Assembly: GCA_027311065.1 (NCBI GenBank) | Contig: DAICZP010000139.1 | Coordinates: 1-54,403 of the forward strand | Direction of reading: 5' to 3' | Origin: Thiomonas sp. | GTDB lineage: Bacteria > Pseudomonadota > Gammaproteobacteria > Burkholderiales > Burkholderiaceae_C | Length of the DNA stretch: 54,403 bases | Shown here: in pieces, positions 25,227 to 34,299 of the stretch | Layout of the letters: every line of letters starts with the position of its first letter | Position numbering within the stretch: position 1 is the stretch's first letter | Program-made: the position numbers and the translations under genes | Notes under the pieces: model-generated | Told to the model about the DNA's origin: nothing | Seen by the model: only the letters and a program-made list of their open reading frames with translations | The model's database searches: none

Positions 25227-26579
25227 ATGGACACAAACAAGACGATGGTGGCGCAGCCCGCCCAGGGACGCTGGAATGCTGAGCTCACGACAATGCATTG
25301 GCGGGTACTCGCGGGGGGGTTCCTCGGCTGGGTCTTCGACGGTTACGAGGCGATTGCCCTGGTCATGGTCCTGGTGCCCATGCTGCATGCGCTGCTGACA
25401 CCCGCGCAGCTGACGTCGTTTCCGGTGTACGCGGGGACGGCGATCGGCATTACCCTCCTGGGCTGGGGTTTGGGGGGTCTGGTTGGTGGCGTGCTCGCGG
25501 ATTACATCGGCCGCAAGCGCATGATGCTGTGGTCGGTGTTTCTGTATGCCGTATTTTCCGGGCTGACGGCGTTCGCCGGCAGCTTTGCGATGTTGTGCGC
25601 GCTGCGTTTTCTCACGGGCCTGGCGCTCGGCAGTGAATGGAGTACCGGCATTTCACTCCTGGCCGAGACCTGGCCTCAAAAGGCGCGCGCCAAGGGCGCC
25701 GGTTTTCTGCAATCGGGTTTCGGCTGGGGCACGTTGCTGGCGTCGGTGGCCTGGTACGTGCTTTCGACCACGCTTCCACTGGGGGCGCAGAGCTGGCGCT
25801 TGATGTTCATTCTTGGGGCTTTGCCGGCATTTTTCGTGTTCTACCTGCGACATGGCATCGACGAGTCGGAGAAGTGGCGCGAGGCAGTGCGTGAGCGCCG
25901 CTGGGCGCCGACCGAGGCCAGCCTGGGCAGCGGCAGCAAGGTCGCCCGGCGACCGTTCTCGCTGGCCCAATTGTTCCGCGATCCTGTGGCCCGCCGGCGC
26001 ACCATCATCACCACGGTGCTGTCGATCGTCACCACCGTCGGCTGGTGGGCGATCTCCAGCTGGCTGCCGATCTACACCATCGGCCTGGCCAAGGCGCAGG
26101 GTCTGGCTGCCGCTCCCGTGTGGGGAGCGCGCGTCTCCATGTCCTATACGGTGGGCGCCATCGTGGCCTATCTGGTCGCTGGTTTCATCGCCGACGCCAT
26201 GGGTCGTCGATGGTTCATGTTCCTGACGTTCGTCGGCTGCCTGGTGACGACGATCATGACCTACAAATTCACGCATACGGTTGACGGCATGATGCTCGTC
26301 GCGCCAGTGAATGGGTTTTTCACCCTTGGCTGTGCCTATGTGTGGATGGCGATCTATCCGGTTGAACTCTTCACGTCGACCGTGCGCTCGACGGCTATCA
26401 GCGTTGTATTCAATGCGGCGCGACTCATCGCCTGGGTGTTTCCCATCATCGCCGGCACGCTGATCCACTCGTTTGGCGGAATCAGCCAGGCGGCGCTGAT
26501 CATGGGCTCTGTCTACATCCTGGGGCTGGTTCTGCCGTGGATGCTGCCAGAGACAGCGGAGACCGGTTTGCCGGATTGA
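25227..26579 (+). CDS. MFS transporter of the AAHS/sialate type, probable carboxylate uptake
   Basis: 450 residues, twelve helices. GWVFDGYEAIALVMVLVPML in helix 1 and GGVLADYIGRKRMMLWSVFL in the 2-3 loop are typical of acid:proton symporters of the aromatic-acid and sialate branches. The ribosome-binding site AAGGAGGAG is near ideal. First gene of a six-gene operon, 45 bp before the CoA transferase, so it should import the acid that the operon degrades, likely citraconate, mesaconate or (R)-citramalate. Confidence 0.83.
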   Translation: MDTNKTMVAQPAQGRWNAELTTMHWRVLAGGFLGWVFDGYEAIALVMVLVPMLHALLTPAQLTSFPVYAGTAIGITLLGWGLGGLVGGVLADYIGRKRMMLWSVFLYAVFSGLTAFAGSFAMLCALRFLTGLALGSEWSTGISLLAETWPQKARAKGAGFLQSGFGWGTLLASVAWYVLSTTLPLGAQSWRLMFILGALPAFFVFYLRHGIDESEKWREAVRERRWAPTEASLGSGSKVARRPFSLAQLFRDPVARRRTIITTVLSIVTTVGWWAISSWLPIYTIGLAKAQGLAAAPVWGARVSMSYTVGAIVAYLVAGFIADAMGRRWFMFLTFVGCLVTTIMTYKFTHTVDGMMLVAPVNGFFTLGCAYVWMAIYPVELFTSTVRSTAISVVFNAARLIAWVFPIIAGTLIHSFGGISQAALIMGSVYILGLVLPWMLPETAETGLPD

Positions 26580-26624
26580 ACGTGCCGCGCTGTCGGGACC
26601 ACTGTCCTGTGAGGGTCTTTCATC

Positions 26625-27848
26625 ATGCAAGAAAAAGCCTTTGCTCCCGGGCCTGACGCGCCCCTTCCCCTGGCGGGAGTCCGTGTCGTCGAGCTCGGAA
26701 CCCTGATCGCCGGACCCTATGCAGCCTCCCTGCTGGCACAGTTCGGAGCTGAAGTCCTCAAGATCGAGTCACCCGGCCTCGGCGACCCGCTGCGCTCCTG
26801 GCGCAAGTTGCACCAGGGCACGTCGCTGTGGTGGTATGCGCAAAGCCGCAACAAGAAATCGCTGACGGTCAATTTGAAGCATGCCGACGGGCAGCGCATC
26901 GTGCGCGAACTCGCGAGCACCGCGGATATCGTGATTGAAAACTTCCGCCCGGGAACCCTCGAACGCTGGGGTCTGGGCTGGGAGGATCTGCATCGCATCA
27001 ACCCGTCGCTGATCATGGTGCGCGTGTCGGGTTACGGGCAAACCGGACCGTACAAGGACCGTCCGGGCTTCGCGGCGATCGCTGAGTCCATGGGCGGGCT
27101 TCGCCATCTCGTGGGCGAGCCCGGCCGACCGCCGGTACGCACAGGCGTGAGTCTGGGGGATACCCTGGCCTCGCTCTACGGGGTGATCGGGGCGATGATG
27201 GCCATGCACCACCTGAAAGTCAACGGTGGCAGCGGCCAGTTCATCGATGTGGCGCTTTACGAATCCGTGTTCGGAATCATGGAGAGTCTCATCCCCGAGT
27301 ACTCCGCCCACGGTTTCGTGCGCGAGCCGTCTGGCGCCACGCTGCCTGGTATCGCACCGTCCAACACCTATGCCTGTCGGGACGGCCGTTACGTGATCAT
27401 TGCCGGCAATGCGGACAGCATCTACCGGCGCATGATGCATGCGATCGGTCGTGGAGACCTCGCCGATGACCCCCGATTCGCGCACAACGAAGGGCGCGTG
27501 CGCCATGTCGACACCATTGATGGTGCGATCGCTGCGTGGACGGAGGCCCACGACCTCGAGCACGTGCTGAAAGTGCTCGAAGACGCAGAGGTGCCCGCGG
27601 GGCGCATTTACACGGCAGCCGATATCCATGCCGACGCGCACTATCGCGCGCGCGCGATGATCGAGCCGCACGCGCTCCCGGGAGGGCAGCAGGTCGACTT
27701 TCCGGGTGTGGTGCCGAAGCTGTCCCAGACGCCTGGCCGCACGCGGTGGCTCGGTCCCGCATTGGGTGAGCATACCGATCAGATACTCGAGGAACTCGGA
27801 TACGGATCTCAGGCGCGCGCGCAACTGCGTGCCGACGGTGCGATCTAA
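26625..27848 (+). CDS. Class III CoA transferase, probable succinyl-CoA:(R)-citramalate CoA transferase
   Basis: 407 residues in standard CaiB order. N-terminal motif VRVVELGTLIAGPYAASLLA, then VNLKHADGQRIVRELASTAD, and the catalytic Asp in SLGD, D179. In Chloroflexus a homologous transferase makes (R)-citramalyl-CoA from citramalate and succinyl-CoA and is encoded beside a citramalyl-CoA lyase. The same pairing occurs here: the lyase gene begins 12 bp downstream. The substrate is therefore inferred from context; the class alone does not define it. Confidence 0.82.
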   Translation: MQEKAFAPGPDAPLPLAGVRVVELGTLIAGPYAASLLAQFGAEVLKIESPGLGDPLRSWRKLHQGTSLWWYAQSRNKKSLTVNLKHADGQRIVRELASTADIVIENFRPGTLERWGLGWEDLHRINPSLIMVRVSGYGQTGPYKDRPGFAAIAESMGGLRHLVGEPGRPPVRTGVSLGDTLASLYGVIGAMMAMHHLKVNGGSGQFIDVALYESVFGIMESLIPEYSAHGFVREPSGATLPGIAPSNTYACRDGRYVIIAGNADSIYRRMMHAIGRGDLADDPRFAHNEGRVRHVDTIDGAIAAWTEAHDLEHVLKVLEDAEVPAGRIYTAADIHADAHYRARAMIEPHALPGGQQVDFPGVVPKLSQTPGRTRWLGPALGEHTDQILEELGYGSQARAQLRADGAI

Positions 27849-27860
27849 AGGAGATTCGCC

Positions 27861-28844
27861 ATGCTGCAAGCATCCCGGGGCAAGCGCCTCTACATCCAGG
27901 ACGTCTCGCCGCGCGATGGCTTCCAGATCGAGCCGGTGTTCGTCCCGACGGACGACAAGATCGCGCTCATCAATCGCCTCTCGCGCAGCGGGCTGGCGAA
28001 GATCGAGGTGACGTCGTTTTCCTCGCCCAAGGCGATTCCAGCCTTGGCCGATTCCGTCGAGGTCATGGCTGGCATCGAGCGTGTTCACGGTGTCGAGTAT
28101 GCCGCACTGGTGCCCAACGCCAAGGGCGCCGAGCGCGCAATGACTTGCCGGATTGACGAGATCAACGTCGTGATGTCCGCCAGTCAGAGCCATAACCGTG
28201 CCAACCTGCGGATGGACCAGGAGCGCTCGTTGGCCCAGTTCGCTGACATCGTCGCGCTGGCGCGCGGGCGCAGCGAGGTCAATGCCTCGCTGTCGGTGGC
28301 GTTTGGCTGTCCCTTCGAGGGGGAGGTCCGTCAGGCCGAGGTGCTGCGGCTGGTCGACAGCATCGCCGCGCTTGGCATTCGGCGTTTGACGCTGTGCGAC
28401 ACCACTGGAATGGCGAACCCCGCGCAGGCGCAGCAGCTCTGCGCCGCAGTCATCGCGTGTCACCCGGAGCTGTCACTGACCGCGCATTTTCACGATACCC
28501 GAGGCATGGGCCTGGCCAACGTCCTCGCGGCGCTGCAAGCCGGTGTGGACCGTTTCGACGCCTCGCTGGGAGGACTGGGCGGGTGTCCATTCGCGCCCGG
28601 CGCCAGCGGCAACGTCTGCACCGAGGACATGGTCCACATGCTCGACGCGATGGGCTACGCCACCGGCGTCGACCTGACCGCGCTCATCGAATGTTCGCGC
28701 ATCCTTCCCGGCCTCGTCGGCCATGATGTGCCCGGCCAGGTCGCCAGGGCGGGACCGGCGAGCCGGCGATATCCTTTGCCAGATGACCTCGGACAGACCC
28801 GCCTCGCGGGGGCTGTACCAGCCTGCCGCGGAGCCGCGGCATGA
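27861..28844 (+). CDS. HMG-CoA lyase family enzyme, probable (R)-citramalyl-CoA lyase
   Basis: 327 residues, TIM barrel of the DRE-TIM family. Residues matching HMG-CoA lyase: R18-D19 (DVSPRDGFQ), metal ligands H209 and H211 (AHFHDTRG), catalytic C242 and N251 in the signature [23 protein letters not shown]-CoA lyase cleaves HMG-CoA to acetoacetate and acetyl-CoA. Homologues next to citramalate CoA transferases cleave (R)-citramalyl-CoA to pyruvate and acetyl-CoA, which I favour because leuCD-like genes follow and there are no leucine-catabolism genes (liu) here. The stop overlaps the next start (ATGA). Confidence 0.82.
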   Translation: MLQASRGKRLYIQDVSPRDGFQIEPVFVPTDDKIALINRLSRSGLAKIEVTSFSSPKAIPALADSVEVMAGIERVHGVEYAALVPNAKGAERAMTCRIDEINVVMSASQSHNRANLRMDQERSLAQFADIVALARGRSEVNASLSVAFGCPFEGEVRQAEVLRLVDSIAALGIRRLTLCDTTGMANPAQAQQLCAAVIACHPELSLTAHFHDTRGMGLANVLAALQAGVDRFDASLGGLGGCPFAPGASGNVCTEDMVHMLDAMGYATGVDLTALIECSRILPGLVGHDVPGQVARAGPASRRYPLPDDLGQTRLAGAVPACRGAAA

Positions 28845-30274
28845 CGGCGCAGACCCTGTTCGACAAACTTTGGCAGCGTCATCGCGTTCCCACAGGAGCG
28901 GACGCGGACCCCGAGGCCCCCAGCCTGCTGTATATCGATCGCCACCTCATCTACGAGGTCACCAGCCCGCAGGCCTTCGCAGGCCTGCGTATGGGGGGTC
29001 GCCAGCCCTGGCGCGCCGCAACAGCGCTTGCGACCGCCGACCACAACGTGCCGACCACGGCGCGCGGGCTCGGGGTGGACGGGATCGCCGACCCGTTGTC
29101 GCGGCGCCAGGTTGCGCAGCTCGGCCGGAACTGCGCCGAGTTCGGCATCACTGAATTCGGGCTTGGCGATCGGCGCCAAGGCATCATCCACGTTGTCGGC
29201 CCCGAGCAGGGTGCGACCTTGCCCGGAATGACCGTGGTCGCGGGTGATTCCCACACCAGCACGCATGGAGCGTTCGGTGCCCTGGCGTTCGGTGTCGGCA
29301 CTTCCGAGGTGGAGCATGTGCTGGCCACCCAATGCCTGGCGGTGCGGCGCATGAAAACCATGCTGGTGCGTATCGATCCGGTGCTCCCCGCTGGCGTCAG
29401 CGCGAAAGATCTGGCGTTGCACATCATTGGTCGCATCGGCACGGCCGGTGCGACGGGCCATGCGATCGAGTTCGCGGGCGAGGCCGTGTCGCACTTGTCC
29501 ATGGAAGGGCGCATGACCCTGTGCAATATGGCCATCGAGGCGGGCGCTCGCGTCGGTCTGATCGGTGTCGACCAGACCACCATCGACTATCTCAAGGGAC
29601 GCCCTTATGCACCGTCGGGGGCGTTGTGGGAGCGTGCGGTCAGCGATTGGCGCGGCATGCACAGCGACGCTGGCGCGGTGTTCGATGCGTGCATTGACAT
29701 CGACGCGCGCCAGATCCGGCCGATGGTCACCTGGGGCACGTCGCCCGAGATGGTGGTCTCGATCGACGCCGAGGTGCCAGATCCGGCGCTGGAGCGCGAC
29801 CGTGTGAAAGCCGCGGCCATGTCCCGGGCGCTCGAATACATGGGCCTTCGGGCCGGCACACCGATGCGTGACATTGTTCTCGACAAAGTGTTCATCGGTT
29901 CCTGCACCAACGCCAGGATCGAAGACTTGCGAGCCGCCGCCGCGGTGCTGGCGGGGCGGCGCATTGCTGCGAACATTCGGCTTGCGCTGGTCGTCCCTGG
30001 CTCCGGGCTGGTCAAGGAGCAGGCTGAAGCCGAGGGCTTGCATCGGGTGTTCCTGCATGCTGGATTCGAATGGCGTGATCCGGGCTGCTCGATGTGCCTG
30101 GGGATGAACGACGACCGTCTGCAGCCCGGCGAGCGATGCGCGTCGACATCGAACCGGAACTTCGAGGGCCGGCAGGGCGCCGGCGGTCGTAGCCATCTTG
30201 TGAGCCCCGCCGTCGCGGCAGCGTCGGCGCTGGCTGGTCGCCTCGTCGGTCCTGATGCCGGAAGGGTCTCGTGA
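28841..30274 (+). CDS. LeuC-type aconitase-superfamily hydratase, large subunit (probable citraconate hydratase)
   Basis: 477 residues. All [4Fe-4S] cysteines are present: C355 ([11 protein letters not shown]), C416 and C419 (GCSMCLGMN), plus [22 protein letters not shown]. This looks like the large subunit of isopropylmalate isomerase, but leuA/leuB are absent and the gene is locked between a lyase and the small-subunit gene (4-bp overlap and TGATG overlap). LeuCD enzymes are known to hydrate citraconate to (R)-citramalate. I therefore infer (R)-2-methylmalate dehydratase. Duplicate leucine biosynthesis is the alternative. Confidence 0.85.
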   Translation: MTAQTLFDKLWQRHRVPTGADADPEAPSLLYIDRHLIYEVTSPQAFAGLRMGGRQPWRAATALATADHNVPTTARGLGVDGIADPLSRRQVAQLGRNCAEFGITEFGLGDRRQGIIHVVGPEQGATLPGMTVVAGDSHTSTHGAFGALAFGVGTSEVEHVLATQCLAVRRMKTMLVRIDPVLPAGVSAKDLALHIIGRIGTAGATGHAIEFAGEAVSHLSMEGRMTLCNMAIEAGARVGLIGVDQTTIDYLKGRPYAPSGALWERAVSDWRGMHSDAGAVFDACIDIDARQIRPMVTWGTSPEMVVSIDAEVPDPALERDRVKAAAMSRALEYMGLRAGTPMRDIVLDKVFIGSCTNARIEDLRAAAAVLAGRRIAANIRLALVVPGSGLVKEQAEAEGLHRVFLHAGFEWRDPGCSMCLGMNDDRLQPGERCASTSNRNFEGRQGAGGRSHLVSPAVAAASALAGRLVGPDAGRVS

Positions 30275-30915
30275 TGCAAGCTTTTACCCTGCACGACGGA
30301 TTGGTGATGCCGCTCGACCGCGCGAATGTCGACACCGACGCGCTGATCCCGAAACAATTCATCAAATCCATCGAGCGCACGGGCTTTGGGCCCAATCTGT
30401 TTGACGAATGGCGCTACCTGGACCGGGGTGAGCCGGGCCAGGACCCGTCGGAGCGTCGTCCCGACCCTGCGTTCCCCATGAACCAGGCGCGCTACACCGG
30501 CGCCTCGATTCTGCTGGCCAGGGAGAATTTCGGCTGTGGTTCGAGCCGCGAACACGCGGTCTGGGCACTCGAAAACGCTGGGTTCCGTGCGGTGGTCGCA
30601 CCGACTTTCGCGGATATCTTTTACGGCAACTGCTTCAAGAACGGGGTGCTGCCGATCACGCTCGATGCGGCATGCATCGACGAAATGTTCCGCCGTGTCA
30701 CCGTGCGGCCTGGCTGGCGCGCAAGCATCGATCTGATGGCGCAGACGCTCACGACCCCGGAAGGCGACGTTTTCGAGTTCCGCGTCGATGCGCATCGCAA
30801 GCGAGCGTTGAGCGAAGGACTCGACGACATCGCGCTGACCCTGGCGGAGGCCCCTCACATTCGCGCCTACGAGCAGCGCCGGCGCGTCAGCGAACCCTGG
30901 CTGTTCCAGGATTGA
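30274..30915 (+). CDS. LeuD-type hydratase small subunit
   Basis: 213 residues from the ATG at 30274, which shares one base with the LeuC stop (TGATG); a GTG one codon earlier is an alternative. Swivelling-domain marks: [35 protein letters not shown] and [13 protein letters not shown]. It completes the active site of the LeuC-type subunit. Subunit pairing and immediate overlap argue for a heterodimeric hydratase in the predicted citraconate pathway. Confidence 0.87.
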   Translation: MQAFTLHDGLVMPLDRANVDTDALIPKQFIKSIERTGFGPNLFDEWRYLDRGEPGQDPSERRPDPAFPMNQARYTGASILLARENFGCGSSREHAVWALENAGFRAVVAPTFADIFYGNCFKNGVLPITLDAACIDEMFRRVTVRPGWRASIDLMAQTLTTPEGDVFEFRVDAHRKRALSEGLDDIALTLAEAPHIRAYEQRRRVSEPWLFQD

Positions 30916-30942
30916 AATCCACGACCTATTGGCCCTTACCCC

Positions 30943-32055
30943 ATGAGCACACTATTCACTCCCATCCGGCTCGGTGAACTCGAGCTGGCGAACCGCATCG
31001 TCATCGCGCCGATGTGCCAGTATTCCGCCGACGCGGGCTGTGCCACCGATTGGCATTTGATGCACCTGGGTCAGCTGGCAATTTCAGGCGCCGGCCTCTT
31101 GATTCTCGAGGCCACCGCGGTTGAACCGGTCGGCCGTATCACGCCACAGGACCTTGGCCTATGGTCCGACGCCAACGAGGACGCGCTGCGCCGTGTGCTG
31201 GCCGAGGTGCGGCGCCATGCGCCAACCCCGATCGGGATACAGCTTTCGCACGCCGGCCGCAAGGCATCGAGCAGCGCTCCCTGGATGGGCGGTGCCCTGC
31301 TTGCGCCGGACCATGGGGGCTGGGAATGCGTGGCGCCCTCCGCCGTGCCGCATGCTGACAACGAACCACCACCGCACGCGCTCGATGCCGACGGGTTGCA
31401 GCGTATCCGCCAGGCGTTTGTCGACGCCGCGGTTCGCGCAGTGCGCCTGGGCCTGGATTTGATCGAGCTCCATGCCGCGCACGGTTACCTCCTGCACCAG
31501 TTCCTGTCGCCGCTATCGAACCGGCGCGATGATGCCTATGGCGGCTCCCTGGAGAACCGCATGCGCTTCGTGCTCGAGGTCTTCGACGCGGTGCGCGCAG
31601 CGGTGCCGGCCCGTATTCCCGTTGGCGTGCGGCTGTCGGCGACAGACTGGGTCGACGGCGGCTGGGATCCGGAACAAAGCGCGGTGCTTTGCGCAGCCCT
31701 CGAGCCGCGTGGCTGCGCCTACATCCACGTCTCGAGCGGCGGCTTGTCGCCACGGCAGGCCATCACGGCCAGCCCGGGTTACCAGGTCGGATTTGCCGAG
31801 ACGATCCGCGGCCAGGTCGATATTCCGGTGATTGCCGTCGGCCTGATTACCGAACCCGAGCAAGCCGAGGCTATCGTCGCTGAAGGCCGCGCCGACCTCG
31901 TGGCGCTGGCACGCGCGATGCTTTACAACCCGCGCTGGCCCTGGCACGCAGCGGCGCGCCTGGGCGCGCAGGTCGTTGCACCGCCACAGTACTGGCGTTG
32001 CCAGCCGGTGGCGCACAAGGCCTTGTTCGGCACCATTCGAATTGGCCAGCGGTGA
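30943..32055 (+). CDS. Old Yellow Enzyme family ene-reductase (YqjM/XenA class)
   Basis: 370 residues. FMN barrel: C25 (APMCQYSA) is the FMN-tuning cysteine of the YqjM/XenA class, and H-x-x-H in LHAAHGYLLHQFLSP binds the substrate carbonyl. It ends with GRADLVALARAMLYNPRWPW. It reduces activated C=C bonds with NAD(P)H. It starts 27 bp after leuD, so it belongs to the operon; a reductive entry from unsaturated dicarboxylates or detoxification of reactive enoyl compounds is conceivable, but acids without esters are usually poor substrates. Role uncertain. Confidence 0.88.
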   Translation: MSTLFTPIRLGELELANRIVIAPMCQYSADAGCATDWHLMHLGQLAISGAGLLILEATAVEPVGRITPQDLGLWSDANEDALRRVLAEVRRHAPTPIGIQLSHAGRKASSSAPWMGGALLAPDHGGWECVAPSAVPHADNEPPPHALDADGLQRIRQAFVDAAVRAVRLGLDLIELHAAHGYLLHQFLSPLSNRRDDAYGGSLENRMRFVLEVFDAVRAAVPARIPVGVRLSATDWVDGGWDPEQSAVLCAALEPRGCAYIHVSSGGLSPRQAITASPGYQVGFAETIRGQVDIPVIAVGLITEPEQAEAIVAEGRADLVALARAMLYNPRWPWHAAARLGAQVVAPPQYWRCQPVAHKALFGTIRIGQR

Positions 32056-32321
32056 ACCGCGGCCGCGGCACCGCCGCACCGCGCTGCATTGTCCATCCCT
32101 GGCCGCTCCCTGCCATGCAAGCGTCCCGCGAGGCGTTTCCGGCAGGTGATGTTGGCGACAGGGGCTGATTTTCGGCGGCATCCGGCTGCTGTTTCATGCG
32201 ATGTCGGGCTGGCACGCGAAATGCTCGCATGCGAGAGGCGCTCGGCGCGAACCCGGCGTGTGGTCACGCACGCGCGCGTTCGCGCCATCAACCCCGACCC
32301 TCACGTGAAAGGAATCTTGAA

Positions 32322-32765
32322 ATGAACCGCAACGACGTCACCGAGGCGATCATCGCCGCCAGGATCGCCAAGGGTATCAAGTGGGCCGATGTGGCCAAGC
32401 GCCTTGGTCTGTCGAAAGAGTGGGTGACCGCGGCCTGTCTGGGCCAGATGACACTCGACGCACAACAAGCGACGGTGATCGCTGAAATATTCGGCCTGTC
32501 TGGCGAGGCGGTGGCGCTGTTGCAGGAGGTTCCCTACAAAGGGTCGCTGCCGGCCGCGGTGCCCACTGACCCTCTGATCTACCGGTTCTACGAACTTGTC
32601 AGCGTCTACGGCACCACGTTCAAAGCGCTGATCCACGAGGAGTTCGGCGACGGGATCATGTCGGCGATCGATTTCAGGATGGATTTGCAGCGCGAGCCGG
32701 ATCCCAAGGGAGACCGCGTGAATATCGTTCTGTCGGGAAAGTTCCTTCCCTACAAGACGTATTGA
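32322..32765 (+). CDS. cynS: Cyanate hydratase (cyanase)
   Basis: 147 residues, typical length. The catalytic triad aligns with E. coli R96/E99/S122: R88, E91 and S114 (LIYRFYELVSVYG, DGIMSAIDF). The N-terminal domain is helical. It converts cyanate and bicarbonate to ammonia and carbon dioxide as a decamer. I chose the ATG at 32322, which follows AAAGGAA; the longer frame adds 42 unlikely residues. Neither a cynT carbonic anhydrase nor a cynR regulator is adjacent, so it stands alone here. Confidence 0.96.
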   Translation: MNRNDVTEAIIAARIAKGIKWADVAKRLGLSKEWVTAACLGQMTLDAQQATVIAEIFGLSGEAVALLQEVPYKGSLPAAVPTDPLIYRFYELVSVYGTTFKALIHEEFGDGIMSAIDFRMDLQREPDPKGDRVNIVLSGKFLPYKTY

Positions 32766-32820
32766 CTGACTCGCACCGTGCGGGGTCATGTCGGCCCCGG
32801 CGCGAACCGATGCAATTTCG

Positions 32821-33660
32821 CTACCGCAGCCGCAGGCGTCGATCGAATTCTTCGTCGCGCGCGGCATCGATCTCGCGCATGACGCTGTTCAGATCCACCG
32901 CGCCCTTCGGGCGTTCAAAGCGCCCCGTGAGCGGCACTTCGCGACTGAGCAGGCCGCGGCTGTACAGCCCCCAGATTTCATTGGCATGTTCGCAGGCACG
33001 CAACTCCGGTGCGAAGCGACCGAAAAATCCATTCAGATTGGCCACATCGCGCGACAGCATGCGGGCGGCGTGATGATTGCCGGCGGCGTCGACCGCCTGC
33101 GGCAGGTCGATGATGACCGGGCCCTCGGCGCCGAGCAGGATATTGAACTCGGAGAGGTCGCCGTGCACCACGCCCGCGCACAGCATGCGTACGACTTCAC
33201 GCAGGAGGGTCTGGTGGTGCGCGCGCGCCAGCTCCGGCGTGAACTCCACGTCGTTGAGCCGGGGTGCCGCGTTGCCGTCTTCACCGACCACCAGCTCCAT
33301 GAGCAGCACTCCGTCGTGGAAGTTGATCGGCCGCGGCACGCGCACGCCCGCCGATGCCAGCCGGTACAGCGCGTTGACTTCGGCGCTTTGCCACGCCGAC
33401 TCCTGCGCCTCGCGTCCGAATCGCGATCCCTTGGCCATGGCGCGGGCCTGGCGGCTGTTCTTGACCTTGCGGTTTTCGGTGTAGTCGACGGCCTGGCGGA
33501 AACTGCGTTGGGTTGCCTCCTTGTAGACTTTGGCGCAGAAGGTGTCGTCGCCAAGGCCGACGACGTAGACCATGGCTTCCTTGCCGCTCGTGAGTTGACG
33601 CACGACGTGGTCGATCAAGCCTTCGTCGATCAGGGGTTGCAGCCGTTTGGGGACTTTCAT
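32821..33660 (-). CDS. RIO-type protein kinase
   Basis: 279 residues. Kinase marks: the nucleotide Lys in FCAKVYKEA (K44), the RIO flexible loop region around 60-95 (TENRKVKNSRQARAMAKGSR), catalytic VHGDLSEFNILL (D168, N173) and the metal motif IIDLPQAVD (D185). RIO kinases are ATPases/kinases of ribosome maturation in eukaryotes and archaea; bacterial copies are unexplained. The small 103-residue gene lies 58 bp upstream on the same strand. Confidence 0.88.
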   Translation of the reverse strand: MKVPKRLQPLIDEGLIDHVVRQLTSGKEAMVYVVGLGDDTFCAKVYKEATQRSFRQAVDYTENRKVKNSRQARAMAKGSRFGREAQESAWQSAEVNALYRLASAGVRVPRPINFHDGVLLMELVVGEDGNAAPRLNDVEFTPELARAHHQTLLREVVRMLCAGVVHGDLSEFNILLGAEGPVIIDLPQAVDAAGNHHAARMLSRDVANLNGFFGRFAPELRACEHANEIWGLYSRGLLSREVPLTGRFERPKGAVDLNSVMREIDAARDEEFDRRLRLR

Positions 33661-33718
33661 GCCGGCATTTTGCGCCGTAACCGACGTCGATGGGGCGGCG
33701 CGCTGCCCGACCGGACAA

Positions 33719-34030
33719 TCAAACTTCGACCGGCGCGGGTGGCCAGCCCAGCAATTCGGCCAACCGCGTCATGACCCACCAGGCTTCCTTGTGGTCGAGA
33801 CCCGACTCCCCGGCGAGCAGGCCACGACGAATCCGCACGAGGACATCGTATTCCGTGACTTGCAACTCCCACTTGAGATCGATCGCCTTCTCGGTCAACA
33901 TGGTCGCGAGGTCTTCGCAAAAATCGTAACGACGGGTGATGTGTTCGCGCGACGCGCCAGGCTTGATGCGTCCGGGTTCGACGAACAGCGCAATGAACGA
34001 TGGTGGAATCGTGATCTGGTCATCGGTCAT
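33719..34030 (-). CDS. Conserved small protein of unknown function
   Basis: 103 residues from the ATG at 34030. Acidic and helical: ITIPPSFIALFVEPGRIKPG, then RRYDFCEDLATMLTEKAIDL and HKEAWWVMTRLAELLGWPP. I recall this as a conserved betaproteobacterial family sometimes labelled as ATPase or chaperone-like, without evidence for either, so I assign no function. The longer frame upstream would reach over 62 non-homologous residues. It is 58 bp upstream of the RIO kinase gene, possibly co-transcribed. Confidence 0.65.
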   Translation of the reverse strand: MTDDQITIPPSFIALFVEPGRIKPGASREHITRRYDFCEDLATMLTEKAIDLKWELQVTEYDVLVRIRRGLLAGESGLDHKEAWWVMTRLAELLGWPPAPVEV

Positions 34031-34299
34031 CGTGGCGGGGCATGTTTCAGAGAAGGCGTGATCGGGGATGGCAAGGGCGTTGTGCGGACCATGACGGGGG
34101 CATCCACGCCCGCATACGCACACCATTGGTGCATGACCGTGCGCGCGCACCAAGACGGAGACCCGCGGTGCCATGATGTGGGGCGCGCGCACGGTGCCCT
34201 GATTTTCGTGCCGCACCGATTTTGCGAAGGTTCCTGGCCCGCTACTTGCATTCCCTGAGACTGAAGCCGCGAATGCGGCACCCGATGCGCGAGACCACG

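Noticed and set aside
26769-28463. A 564-codon minus-strand frame across the CoA transferase and lyase genes; similar long antisense frames at 1208-2602, 28655-30196 and 37321-39042.
   Set aside because: Arg/His/Gln-rich antisense shadows caused by high GC at the third codon position; the plus-strand frames have intact catalytic motifs.
32056-32321. The GC-rich CCGCGGCCGCGG palindrome and open frame upstream of cynS.
   Set aside because: The palindrome is a simple GC-rich dyad next to the ene-reductase stop with no T-run and no homology to a known site; the open frame is not conserved-looking.
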